Source: Companilactobacillus paralimentarius DSM 13238 = JCM 10415
Lineage (GTDB): Bacteria; Bacillota; Bacilli; Lactobacillales; Lactobacillaceae
Assembly: GCF_001434985.1 (NCBI RefSeq)
Contig: NZ_AZES01000045.1
Coordinates: 1 to 54,246, forward strand
Direction: 5' to 3'
Length of the DNA: 54,246 nucleotides
This document shows, piece after piece, positions 26,639 through 34,572 of this stretch. The notes beneath the pieces are model-generated. The model had not been told where the DNA came from. It made no database searches and saw nothing but the letters and a program-made list of their open reading frames with translations. Made by a program: the position numbers and the translations under genes. Numbering within the stretch: the first letter of the stretch is position 1; every line of letters starts with the position of its first letter.

Positions 26639-27391
26639 ATGAAATTCTTAAAAAATATCATTCGTCTATTAGCTTTGACAAGTCTTAGTTTGTCTTTAAC
26701 TCCCCTAACAACTATTAAGGCTGCCGAAGCTGATGCTATTAGTGTTGATAAATCTGACTCCGTTGTTACCTCATTAGCAGCCAATGATTCAACTGAACCT
26801 AATTCAACGACCTCAACCGTTACTGTGACCGTTCTTTCAGGTTATTTAACACTTGATGCTGTACCTGATTTCAATTTTGGTAATATTGCTTTAGGCTCAA
26901 CGGCTAAATTGAAAAATAACACACCTGATACGACTGGTATCAATAATGCTGTTGATGATGGTAACAGCAAAGGACTTTTACAAGTCACTGATTCACGTAA
27001 TTTAACTTCTAAAGAAGATATTCCCGGATTTAATTTATCAGCTAAAATGGGATCTTTAGTTGGAACTGATAACACATCACTTGATGCTATTTTGGATTTA
27101 AGTTCTATGCCTTTATTGGATTCTAATAACAATAACGTATCTAGCAGTTCCACTTCTCTTTCAACTCAAGCTGCTTCTTTAGTTTCAAATGCCAGCTCCA
27201 CTTCAACTGTTATGGATCTAAAAAAAGGATCATACAATCCTGGTGTTATTAAGGCTGAATTTAATACACCTGATTCAGCAAGTATGACTCTCCCCAAAAA
27301 TTCTGACTACAGTTACGACAAAACATCTAAAAATATGAATGCTGTGGTAACTTGGACATTAACTGCAAATCCTACAACAACAACTAAATAG
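26639..27391 (+). CDS. WxL-domain cell-surface protein
   Basis: A 250-residue secreted protein with a signal peptide (about residues 1-29, cleavage near IKAAEA) and a single C-terminal WxL domain: PDFNFGNIALG near 82-92, GLLQVTDSR near 112-120, and the distal AVVTWTLTANP near residues 235-245. WxL domains bind peptidoglycan non-covalently. The central part is Ser/Thr/Asn-rich. AGGGGG precedes the ATG and a terminator follows. WxL proteins usually come in clusters with DUF916 membrane partners; this one is alone. Confidence 0.88.
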   Translation: MKFLKNIIRLLALTSLSLSLTPLTTIKAAEADAISVDKSDSVVTSLAANDSTEPNSTTSTVTVTVLSGYLTLDAVPDFNFGNIALGSTAKLKNNTPDTTGINNAVDDGNSKGLLQVTDSRNLTSKEDIPGFNLSAKMGSLVGTDNTSLDAILDLSSMPLLDSNNNNVSSSSTSLSTQAASLVSNASSTSTVMDLKKGSYNPGVIKAEFNTPDSASMTLPKNSDYSYDKTSKNMNAVVTWTLTANPTTTTK

Positions 27392-27396
27392 ATATC

Positions 27397-27434
27397 AAAA
27401 TCCTCTAGCTTGAATATAAACTAGAGGATTTTTT
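27397..27434 (+). terminator. Terminator of the WxL gene
   Basis: ATCCTCTAG pairs with CTAGAGGAT, followed by TTTTT, just past the stop codon. Confidence 0.88.
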
Positions 27435-27446
27435 ATGATTAATTAC

Positions 27447-27515
27447 AAAAAAAGACTTCCATTAAGTATTCAAGATATATTCTTTACTTGAATCTCTTAA
27501 TAGAGGTCGTTTTTA
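27447..27515. repeat. Dispersed hairpin repeat, copy A
   Basis: A 69-bp imperfect palindrome: ATTAAGTATTCAAG and CTTGAATCTCTTAAT around a short AT loop, with outer arms GACTTC and GAGGTC. Related copies lie at 39333-39404, 43812-43882 and 47001-47033. Here it may act as the terminator of the leftward GH1 gene. Confidence 0.6.
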
Positions 27516-27583
27516 TTTTACAAAATTACGTATTAAACACACTCACATTTTAACCAAATTTGATTTTGATCTAACTGTCTTCT

Positions 27584-28972
27584 TTAAAATCCGTTATCAG
27601 CACTAATTTTAGCATACCATTGTCCTGATTTTTTCAATGTCTTTGTTTGCGTATGAATATCATCGCGAATCAAACCGTAACGATTACGATAGGCATTCTT
27701 CCAGGACCAACAGTCGATTGCCGTCCAAACAAAGTAACCATGGCAATTAGAACCAGCTTCGATACCCTTGTGCAATTGGACCAAATGATCATGAATAAAG
27801 TTGATTCGATAATCATCTTGAATAACGCCATCTTTCATGAAACGCTCTTCTCTTGAGACGCCCATACCATTTTCGGAAACGAACCATGGAATGTTTTTGT
27901 AGTTATCACGAATATTAATTGCAATATCGTAAAGCGTCTGTGGATAAATTTCCCATCCTTTATCAACATTCATAACTCGACCAGGCATTTCGTAATTATC
28001 AAAATAAATATCGGGCATCCAGTCTTGAAGACTCTTTGGTGAAACACTAGGTCTCTGGACTCTTTCAGGATGATAGAAATTAACGCCTAATACATCGACT
28101 GTATTGTCAGCAATCAACTTCAATTCTTCTGGTGTGCTTTGGAAAAGTACACCTGCATCATCTAATATTTGTACCAACTCTTCAGGAAAGTGTCCTAAGA
28201 CAGCTGGATCCAAGAACATATTGTCATCCCACATAGTGGCGAATTTAGCAGCTTTGACATCTTCTGGATCATTTGAAGCTGGATAGGCTGGTGTTAAGTT
28301 CAAAATGGTTCCAATCTTAGCATCAGATTTGTTAGTTTTCTTCCAAGCTCTGAAACGCTTAATAGCTTTAGCAGATGCCAAATTCAAATTATAGGCAACT
28401 TGAACAGATGCTGGTCCATCAACTTTTAGTGGATAGTGAAATTGATACAAATATTCGCCATCCAAAATAACTTTAGGTTCATTAAATGTAAACCAGTTTT
28501 TAACTCGATCACCAAACAACTCAAAACATTTTTCAGCATAATCAGCAAATAGGTCAGTTACATGTTTTGATTCCCAACCACCAAATTCCTGATAGAGTTG
28601 AATAGGTAAATCAAAGTGAAACAAATTGATATACGGCTCAATTCCATTTTCAATCAAACAATTGATTACATTGTTATAAAATTCAGCACCATCTGGATCA
28701 ACTTCACCAGTATCCAAATTTTTGATTAGACGTGTCCATTGAATTGAGGTTCTTAAAGCTTTGATACCAGCCTTTGCCATTAATGGAATATCTTTTTGAT
28801 AGTCGTTATAGAAGTTGGAGGCTTCATCAGGCCCTACCCCATCGTAAAAATCATCCGGTTTCTTTTCAAACCAATAATCAAAGACATTTTGATTAGGCTT
28901 GTGAAAGTTACCTTCCGATTGTGGACCTGAAGTAGCTGCTCCCCAGGCAAAATCATCTGGAAATTTTACCAT
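27584..28972 (-). CDS. GH1 beta-glucosidase / 6-phospho-beta-glycosidase
   Basis: A 462-residue cytosolic GH1 enzyme. The acid/base is E165 (TFNEP) and the nucleophile E367 (VSENGMG). The region that distinguishes phospho-enzymes reads CWSWKNAYRNRYG (421-433): the serine (S423) and tyrosine (Y432) of the phosphate site are present, but the lysine aligned with that of LacG appears as N430. Activity on a 6-phospho-glycoside is likely from its PTS operon but not certain. It is the last gene of a six-gene leftward operon, 3 bp after a ROK kinase gene. It is clearly different from the GH1 at 7230-8669. Confidence 0.9.
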   Translation of the reverse strand: MVKFPDDFAWGAATSGPQSEGNFHKPNQNVFDYWFEKKPDDFYDGVGPDEASNFYNDYQKDIPLMAKAGIKALRTSIQWTRLIKNLDTGEVDPDGAEFYNNVINCLIENGIEPYINLFHFDLPIQLYQEFGGWESKHVTDLFADYAEKCFELFGDRVKNWFTFNEPKVILDGEYLYQFHYPLKVDGPASVQVAYNLNLASAKAIKRFRAWKKTNKSDAKIGTILNLTPAYPASNDPEDVKAAKFATMWDDNMFLDPAVLGHFPEELVQILDDAGVLFQSTPEELKLIADNTVDVLGVNFYHPERVQRPSVSPKSLQDWMPDIYFDNYEMPGRVMNVDKGWEIYPQTLYDIAINIRDNYKNIPWFVSENGMGVSREERFMKDGVIQDDYRINFIHDHLVQLHKGIEAGSNCHGYFVWTAIDCWSWKNAYRNRYGLIRDDIHTQTKTLKKSGQWYAKISADNGF

Positions 28973-28975
28973 CGT

Positions 28976-29863
28976 TTAAGCATCCTCCTTTGGATACGTT
29001 TGAGCAAAATCAACTGCTGCTCCACGTAAATTAGCCTCGTCAGTGTAGTGACATGGTACGATTTCAGGTTTAATTGAAGCAATTTTAACAACTTTACGGA
29101 TCTTTTCGATTTCCTTATTAACTTCAGGAATCAGATGTGGATTGTTAGATACTGCTCCCCCCAGAACAATCAATTCGGGATCAAAACTATATTGCAAGTT
29201 ATAGATTCCTTTGGCTAAGGAATAATACATCGTCTGAACTTCTTTTTGTGCGCGTGTATCTCCATGATCAGCCAAATCAAAAACTTCTTTACCACTATAA
29301 TTCGTAATTGGTTTGGAATTGGCATTATATCTTTGAGCCACACCAACTGATGTAGCCAAATTACTCAAAGTACTTTTATCATCAGCCAGTGTAAAACCAA
29401 ATTCACCGCCGAATAAATGTGCACCGTGCCAAATTTGATGATTGATAATTACTGATCCACCGACTCCTGTACCAATAATTAGAAACAGCAAACTTGAAAC
29501 ATCCCTACCAGCTCCTGAATCTAGTTCTGCCAAAGCGGCACAATTAGCATCATTTTCCATGCTAACAGGTAAATCAAAACGTTTGCTTAAAGCCTGTTGA
29601 ATTTCAAAATTATGAATATACGGAATAGCGGAGGCTCCTTCAACTACACCAGTCTTCTTATTAACAGCTCCCGGTGAACTGATGCCAACACCTGTAATTT
29701 GATATTGTGCCTTCATCGAATCCACTTTATTTGTCAAAACTTGATAAAACTCTTCGAGTGTTTGCGGAGTTTTAACTGGTTCTAATTTTTCTAGTTGGTC
29801 ATCTTTCATCACTGCAAATTTGATAGATGTTCCACCAATATCAACCAAACCTAAATTACTCAT
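28976..29863 (-). CDS. ROK-family sugar kinase
   Basis: A 295-residue ROK kinase, highly similar throughout to the one at 25478-26350: the same TGVVEGASAIPYIHNF block, ENDANCAALAE catalytic segment and LFGGEFGF loop. The zinc motif is absent. It would phosphorylate the free sugar left after the GH1 or esterase step, or a glycoside directly. It sits between the esterase and GH1 genes with gaps of 2-3 bp, so it belongs to the PTS operon. Confidence 0.88.
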   Translation of the reverse strand: MSNLGLVDIGGTSIKFAVMKDDQLEKLEPVKTPQTLEEFYQVLTNKVDSMKAQYQITGVGISSPGAVNKKTGVVEGASAIPYIHNFEIQQALSKRFDLPVSMENDANCAALAELDSGAGRDVSSLLFLIIGTGVGGSVIINHQIWHGAHLFGGEFGFTLADDKSTLSNLATSVGVAQRYNANSKPITNYSGKEVFDLADHGDTRAQKEVQTMYYSLAKGIYNLQYSFDPELIVLGGAVSNNPHLIPEVNKEIEKIRKVVKIASIKPEIVPCHYTDEANLRGAAVDFAQTYPKEDA

Positions 29864-29865
29864 CT

Positions 29866-31350
29866 TTATTCAATCTCCATTTCAAAAGGTGCTAGTGGAG
29901 CACCAAATTCATTAAACAAGGTACACTTTGGATAATTTGCATAAGCATAGCGAATCTTTTCAATATCTTGAGCGTTACTGATTACGATAACATTACCAAC
30001 TGCGGAAACTTCTTGTGTCGACCACTTACCTGCTTTTCTAACTTCCATTTCGGCTTTTCCGCGTTGAACCAAGGCACTTACCGATGCAACAAACAGAATT
30101 AATTGATTGCCTACTATTTGTTTCCGATAAACATATGGAGTCGAATTGTAACTTTTATCTGAGAGAATTTTACCAATTCTAGTTCCTGCTATTCGTTTAT
30201 GAGTAGGATGAATATTGTGTTTTTCACCTGTATCAGCAATAGAAACTAAGTGAACATCATTCAAAGTTTGCGTAATTTCTAATTGGTGTTGTCGAATAAT
30301 AGCCCAAGCATCTTGTGGTTCATCGTAATAACCTGGCAATTGCACAATATAAAATGGCAATGATTGATCAGCAAACAACTTACGCCAACTCGAAACTAAA
30401 CCACGGAGCATAATGGCATATACATCAGGATTGTCAGCATCATTTTCTCCTTGATACCAAACAACTTTATTAAAAGAGTAATTACTTACTTGTTCAATCA
30501 TCGTATGGAACAAACCATTGGGACGTAAATAGGAAGTCGGTGTCATTGGAGGTGGCCACGGTGTGTGACCAACTTTATCCTTGGCATCACTCAATGAAAC
30601 CTCAGGATTTTCTTTTTGAAATTTGGCTAAATCGGTATTATGTTTTTCCACCGAAGCATTGTAGTCAGCAAACTCGCGGTCATAATCAATTTGAGTCTTA
30701 CCAGTCGTAGCTTCTTTAAATGGTTCAACATAACGATCAATTAATTCTTGGCTACTTTGCAAAACCTCTTCTGGCACCCATGATGATATTGAAGTTCCAC
30801 CTTTATAACAGTCAATAATACCAACCACTTCATCAGGATCCAATTTTGATAATTCTTTGGCGATCCAATAACCAATATCGGACATTTCCCAAAGAGTATC
30901 TTTGTCTGCAATTTCCCACTTAGATGTAGTTAAACCTTTTGGTAATGTGATTTCATTATCCTGATATTCTAACTGTGGAACATTATAAAAATAAACATTT
31001 TGTAGATTCAAATGATCAATTTGTTCTTGATATTCGGCGTCATCTCGAAATTTGAATTCAATATTAGATTGTCCTGTCAATAAAATAACTTTACCCGTTT
31101 TAATATCTTTTAAAGTTAACGTCTCGTCTAAATTCTTCAATTCAATATCAGCAACTGTCTTTTCTGGCAAGGCCGAAATCTTAATTGTCCATAAACCATC
31201 ATCATTAGTATTTGTGATAAAAACCCGATCCAATACTTTGGCACTGACAATCGTATTACTAATAGCTCGTCCACTAATCTTAAAAGACTTATTTTCAGGA
31301 ACAACCATCTTATCTGTATAGATACCGTCTACTTGTAAAGTCCTATCCAT
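29866..31350 (-). CDS. Sialate O-acetylesterase-like carbohydrate esterase (SASA domain)
   Basis: A 494-residue esterase with the SASA fold. The nucleophile is S95 in LTGQSN, WYQGEND is the conserved central block, and the histidine is in NIHPTHKR; together these form a SGNH-like triad. An N-terminal beta-rich domain (1-80) precedes it. There is no signal peptide, so it would remove O-acetyl groups from sugars after PTS import. It overlaps the EIIA gene by 8 bp. Despite the name, sialic acid is not implied; plant O-acetyl glycosides fit the operon better. Confidence 0.86.
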   Translation of the reverse strand: MDRTLQVDGIYTDKMVVPENKSFKISGRAISNTIVSAKVLDRVFITNTNDDGLWTIKISALPEKTVADIELKNLDETLTLKDIKTGKVILLTGQSNIEFKFRDDAEYQEQIDHLNLQNVYFYNVPQLEYQDNEITLPKGLTTSKWEIADKDTLWEMSDIGYWIAKELSKLDPDEVVGIIDCYKGGTSISSWVPEEVLQSSQELIDRYVEPFKEATTGKTQIDYDREFADYNASVEKHNTDLAKFQKENPEVSLSDAKDKVGHTPWPPPMTPTSYLRPNGLFHTMIEQVSNYSFNKVVWYQGENDADNPDVYAIMLRGLVSSWRKLFADQSLPFYIVQLPGYYDEPQDAWAIIRQHQLEITQTLNDVHLVSIADTGEKHNIHPTHKRIAGTRIGKILSDKSYNSTPYVYRKQIVGNQLILFVASVSALVQRGKAEMEVRKAGKWSTQEVSAVGNVIVISNAQDIEKIRYAYANYPKCTLFNEFGAPLAPFEMEIE

Positions 31351-31684
31351 TTACTTGTTCCTTAGCCTTTAATTGAGCGATTTCATCATGCAAATTAATT
31401 ACCTTTTCAGCCACAGTCATCATAATGTCAGCTGAAATGAAATGATCTTGAGAATGAATCAACATGATTGATTTCTCAACCTTTTCCCCATTCATCTCAT
31501 CAGTCATCCATTTAGTCTGAATATTGTGTGCCTCATGTAAAGTTTTTTTAGCATCTTTTAAAGTTGTTCTAGCAGTGTCGATTTCACCTTTTTCTGCTTG
31601 ATTCATAGCATTGATACACATTGATTTAGCAGTTCCGGCAACCGAGATCAATTCCATTGCACGTTTTAATTGTTTTTCATCCAA
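31343..31684 (-). CDS. PTS lactose/cellobiose-type EIIA
   Basis: A 113-residue helical EIIA of the lactose/cellobiose family. The phospho-accepting histidine region is MLIHSQDHFISAD (residues 75-87). It passes phosphate from HPr to the EIIB protein encoded three genes away in this compact operon. The start is TTG with GGAG about eleven bases upstream, so expression may be modest. The trimeric helical fold is inferred from the family. Confidence 0.92.
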   Translation of the reverse strand: MDEKQLKRAMELISVAGTAKSMCINAMNQAEKGEIDTARTTLKDAKKTLHEAHNIQTKWMTDEMNGEKVEKSIMLIHSQDHFISADIMMTVAEKVINLHDEIAQLKAKEQVNG

Positions 31685-31698
31685 GTTAATGACATCTC

Positions 31699-33129
31699 CT
31701 ATGCTTGACTTGTCTTTAATTCCTTTTCTGATTCTTTATGAGCTTCGTTCATTTCTGTTTCTTTAACAATATCTGGATTCAACTTGTTATCCATCTTAAT
31801 GAATGGGTAGTAAATGGCTGTTGTAGCAACAACAATAACTGCCTGAACAATTAATCCATTGATTGATCCAGTGTATAGAAGTCCTGAAAGTAACGTAGGC
31901 ACTGTCCATGGAACATTATTTACGATAGGTCCAATAAAACCAAGTTTTGTAAATAATAGTCCGATGTAGAATGCTAATGGTTGAGCTACTAACCATGGAA
32001 TAAAGTACAAAGGATTCAAAATAATTGGCAAACCGAAAGTAACAGGTTCAGAAATATTGAAGATAGCAGGCATCAAAGAAATTTTAGAAACTTTCTTTGC
32101 GGCAGCTCTCTTTGAAAATAGGATCAAAGCTAAAACTGGTGATACTGAACATGAACCAGCAGCAACAGTTGAGAAATTCATGAACAATGTTGAGTAAATA
32201 TGATGTGCTTGACCTAGCATGTTTTGAGTATCATTGATATTCCATGTTAAACCAAAGATTGGTCCCCAAATTGATGTTGGATGGATACCAAACCATTGAA
32301 GCAAGCTCCATGTTGTTTGCGATACAAAGGCAAATAGTCCAGTACCAGAAATAGCAAGAGCAGGTTTTTGTAAAGCAGTTAATAGCAATTCAGGCATTGT
32401 TTCACCAGTGAATGTTGTACTTAAACCTGTCAAAACAATGAAAACACCCATTGTAATAACACCAGGAATCAATGATTCAAAACTTCGTGCGACGGCTGGT
32501 GGTACTGAATCTGGCATTTTAATAGTAATGTTCTTTTCAAGAACCTTATTGTAAATCCAAACGGCAAACCCACTAATTAGTAAAGCAGCAAAAACACCTT
32601 TTGTACCAAAGAATGTTGTATCCATGTAATTTAAAACATCGATAGGTTTTTTAGCACCATCAGGTGTGTATTGGAACTTCCATGGCATACAGATAAAGAA
32701 TGCACCTAAAGCATATAGAACAGAAGTCATATGTTCCTTACTCTTTGGGAAATATTTGCGTGAAAATGTATGTGAAAAAATAACAACTAATAGTACAGCA
32801 AAGGTATTTAATGAACCATTTGAAATAAGTCCAATCAAATTACCTGTTGTCGTTAAACCTTTAAACAAACCAGATGCAGCCCATGCGGACCATGAACCAC
32901 TGATCAAACGACCTAAACCTAGACCTTGTTTACCGAAGATCAACCCGTTAGTTGGATCAACGAAAACATTTTGAATCATAATAGCAAAACCAGCAATCAT
33001 TGATGTTGCAGCAACAATGATAAATGAATCACGTAAAGTTAATAACAACTTATTAGCAGCAATTTTACCAGCCACTCTAGTAAAATTTGCTTGGAAATTT
33101 TGTGTTCTGCTTCCTTTGCTCTTTCCCAT
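31699..33129 (-). CDS. PTS lactose/cellobiose-type EIIC permease
   Basis: The membrane channel subunit (476 residues from the chosen ATG at 33129) with about ten hydrophobic segments. The family segments GIHPTSIWGPIFG and ISEPVTFGLPI are seen near residues 285 and 355. It imports a beta-linked disaccharide or glycoside. The ATG at 33129 is preferred to a TTG three codons upstream because the latter would lie within the AAGGGAA ribosome-binding site. The EIIB stop codon is one base away, so translation is coupled. Confidence 0.93.
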   Translation of the reverse strand: MGKSKGSRTQNFQANFTRVAGKIAANKLLLTLRDSFIIVAATSMIAGFAIMIQNVFVDPTNGLIFGKQGLGLGRLISGSWSAWAASGLFKGLTTTGNLIGLISNGSLNTFAVLLVVIFSHTFSRKYFPKSKEHMTSVLYALGAFFICMPWKFQYTPDGAKKPIDVLNYMDTTFFGTKGVFAALLISGFAVWIYNKVLEKNITIKMPDSVPPAVARSFESLIPGVITMGVFIVLTGLSTTFTGETMPELLLTALQKPALAISGTGLFAFVSQTTWSLLQWFGIHPTSIWGPIFGLTWNINDTQNMLGQAHHIYSTLFMNFSTVAAGSCSVSPVLALILFSKRAAAKKVSKISLMPAIFNISEPVTFGLPIILNPLYFIPWLVAQPLAFYIGLLFTKLGFIGPIVNNVPWTVPTLLSGLLYTGSINGLIVQAVIVVATTAIYYPFIKMDNKLNPDIVKETEMNEAHKESEKELKTSQA

Positions 33130-33130
33130 T

Positions 33131-33439
33131 TTAGCCAATTCCCTTCTCTTTCAATACATCTACAAGAACTTGTCCGTCCATGCTACCGAATTGTTGCATG
33201 GTCAATAGAATTACTTTTGTATTTGGATGAGCTTCCTTAGTTTGATCATATGCCCAGCCAATTTGTGGAGCTAGCAAGATAACGTCAACATCATCACCAA
33301 CTTCATCAACCATACCAAAATCATAAGCATCAACTTTTACATCGGCACCTTCGGCGTCGTATACCTTTTGCATCTTTGAACCAATTAGACTTGTGGAGAA
33401 TCCCCCACTACAAAAGATAGCAATCTTTAATTGTTTCAT
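33131..33439 (-). CDS. PTS lactose/cellobiose-type EIIB
   Basis: A 102-residue EIIB with the active cysteine C10 in IFCSGGFSTSL, the P-loop-like signature of the family. It phosphorylates the sugar during passage through EIIC. The start at 33439 is chosen because GGGGG lies eight bases upstream; a longer open frame would include 33 residues unlike any EIIB. It is the first gene of the operon EIIB-EIIC-EIIA-esterase-ROK-GH1. A GntR palindrome and a weak cre lie just upstream. Confidence 0.92.
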   Translation of the reverse strand: MKQLKIAIFCSGGFSTSLIGSKMQKVYDAEGADVKVDAYDFGMVDEVGDDVDVILLAPQIGWAYDQTKEAHPNTKVILLTMQQFGSMDGQVLVDVLKEKGIG

Positions 33440-33456
33440 AATGAAACCCCCTTCAT

Positions 33457-33472
33457 TTGTTAACGCTTTCAG
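33457..33472 (+). promoter_or_regulatory. Possible cre site at the PTS operon promoter
   Basis: TTGTTAACGCTTTCAG matches the CcpA consensus at 14 of 16 positions. It lies between the GntR palindrome and the EIIB start. Confidence 0.45.
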
Positions 33473-33508
33473 TATAAAAGTATACGCTTTTGAAGTCAAT
33501 ACCATTTT

Positions 33509-33530
33509 TAAATTTGTTATAACAAATTTA
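33509..33530. promoter_or_regulatory. GntR operator at the PTS operon
   Basis: A perfect 22-bp palindrome with core TTTGTTATAACAAA, 70 bp before the EIIB start. The same core occurs at 34405-34426 next to the GntR gene, so the local GntR protein is the likely binder. Confidence 0.75.
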
Positions 33531-33628
33531 GAATGCACATTGTCAACTACTAAACCAATGGTTATCCGAATTGCTTATAAAAGATGTTCAAAAAATGCCC
33601 TTTCAGCGCTATCTTGTGTTTTTTAGAT

Positions 33629-33668
33629 AAAAAAAGTGCAAACTTGCTTTCGCAAATTTGCACTTTCT
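33629..33668 (-). terminator. Terminator of the GntR gene
   Basis: Read leftward, AAAGTGCAAA pairs with TTTGCACTTT, followed by a T-tract, just past the stop codon. Confidence 0.8.
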
Positions 33669-33685
33669 GAAATTAAACATTTGTT

Positions 33686-34381
33686 TTAAACTGATTCATG
33701 TAACGAGAATTGTGATGAACGAATGTAAGTATACGCATACTCGAAGATTTGACCATTATCTAGGAATGAGCGCTGCTCTACTGTCAACAGAGGTTCAGGT
33801 TTTGATAGGTCCAATATTCTAGATGTATCATCATTGGAAATTTCTGAAGAGACAGTCCTGATAGCACTATCAATATTCAAATCTAATTCCTTTTCAATGA
33901 AGTCATAAATTGACCCCATTAAAGAGCCCATTTGCATTCCCTGAATTATCTTTACGGGCATAAAAATATTCTGTAAAGCAATAATTGTCTTACCATTCAT
34001 AATCAAACGCTCAATTTCATAGGTCAAATCGAATTGATTGATATTCATTTGATCCATTACTGTAGGGCTAGGCTTACTTACGCCAAAATTAATCAGCTTC
34101 ACGGAATACTTATTAAAATCAAATATTTCTAGAGATTGCTTACTTTGGACACCCTCACCTGGTTGATTATCCTTGACGAATGTCCCTGAACCTTGTATTC
34201 GATAGATCAGTCCTTCATTTACCAGAATATCTAAAGCCTTTCGAACTGTGATTCGACTGACATTCAATGACTTAGCTATAGCCGTTTCTTGGGGTAGCTG
34301 TTCATTGATTTGATATTCCTTCTCCAAAATCTGCTGTCTTAAACGATTCGCCACAATCACATATTTGGGCGTCTCTTTCAT
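33686..34381 (-). CDS. GntR-family regulator (UTRA sensor)
   Basis: A 231-residue repressor with an N-terminal GntR winged helix (ETAIAKSLNVSRITVRKALD, about 28-47) and a C-terminal UTRA ligand-binding domain ending in an EYAYTYIRSSQF-type strand. GGAGG precedes the ATG. Perfect palindromes flank it, one at its own promoter shared with the divergent SGNH esterase and one at the PTS operon promoter. It most likely represses the operon, itself and the esterase until a sugar phosphate binds. Confidence 0.92.
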   Translation of the reverse strand: MKETPKYVIVANRLRQQILEKEYQINEQLPQETAIAKSLNVSRITVRKALDILVNEGLIYRIQGSGTFVKDNQPGEGVQSKQSLEIFDFNKYSVKLINFGVSKPSPTVMDQMNINQFDLTYEIERLIMNGKTIIALQNIFMPVKIIQGMQMGSLMGSIYDFIEKELDLNIDSAIRTVSSEISNDDTSRILDLSKPEPLLTVEQRSFLDNGQIFEYAYTYIRSSQFSLHESV

Positions 34382-34404
34382 ATACGTGCCTCCGAACTAA
34401 ACTC

Positions 34405-34426
34405 AATATTTGTTATAACAAATATT
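34405..34426. promoter_or_regulatory. GntR operator in the divergent GntR/SGNH promoter
   Basis: A perfect 22-bp palindrome with core TTTGTTATAACAAA, 24 bp before the GntR start. It matches the operator at 33509-33530 and implies autoregulation with possible control of the SGNH esterase. Confidence 0.75.
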
Positions 34427-34572
34427 TACTTGAACTATAAGTAATTATAACTCACGGTATAGATAAGTCTAACAATTCATCTATACCATTATTTTTCAAT
34501 TTTATCTTTAACTTTAATTGTTTAAACATGCTATGATACTACTATAAAGGTCTGAAAGAAGAAGGAATTATT

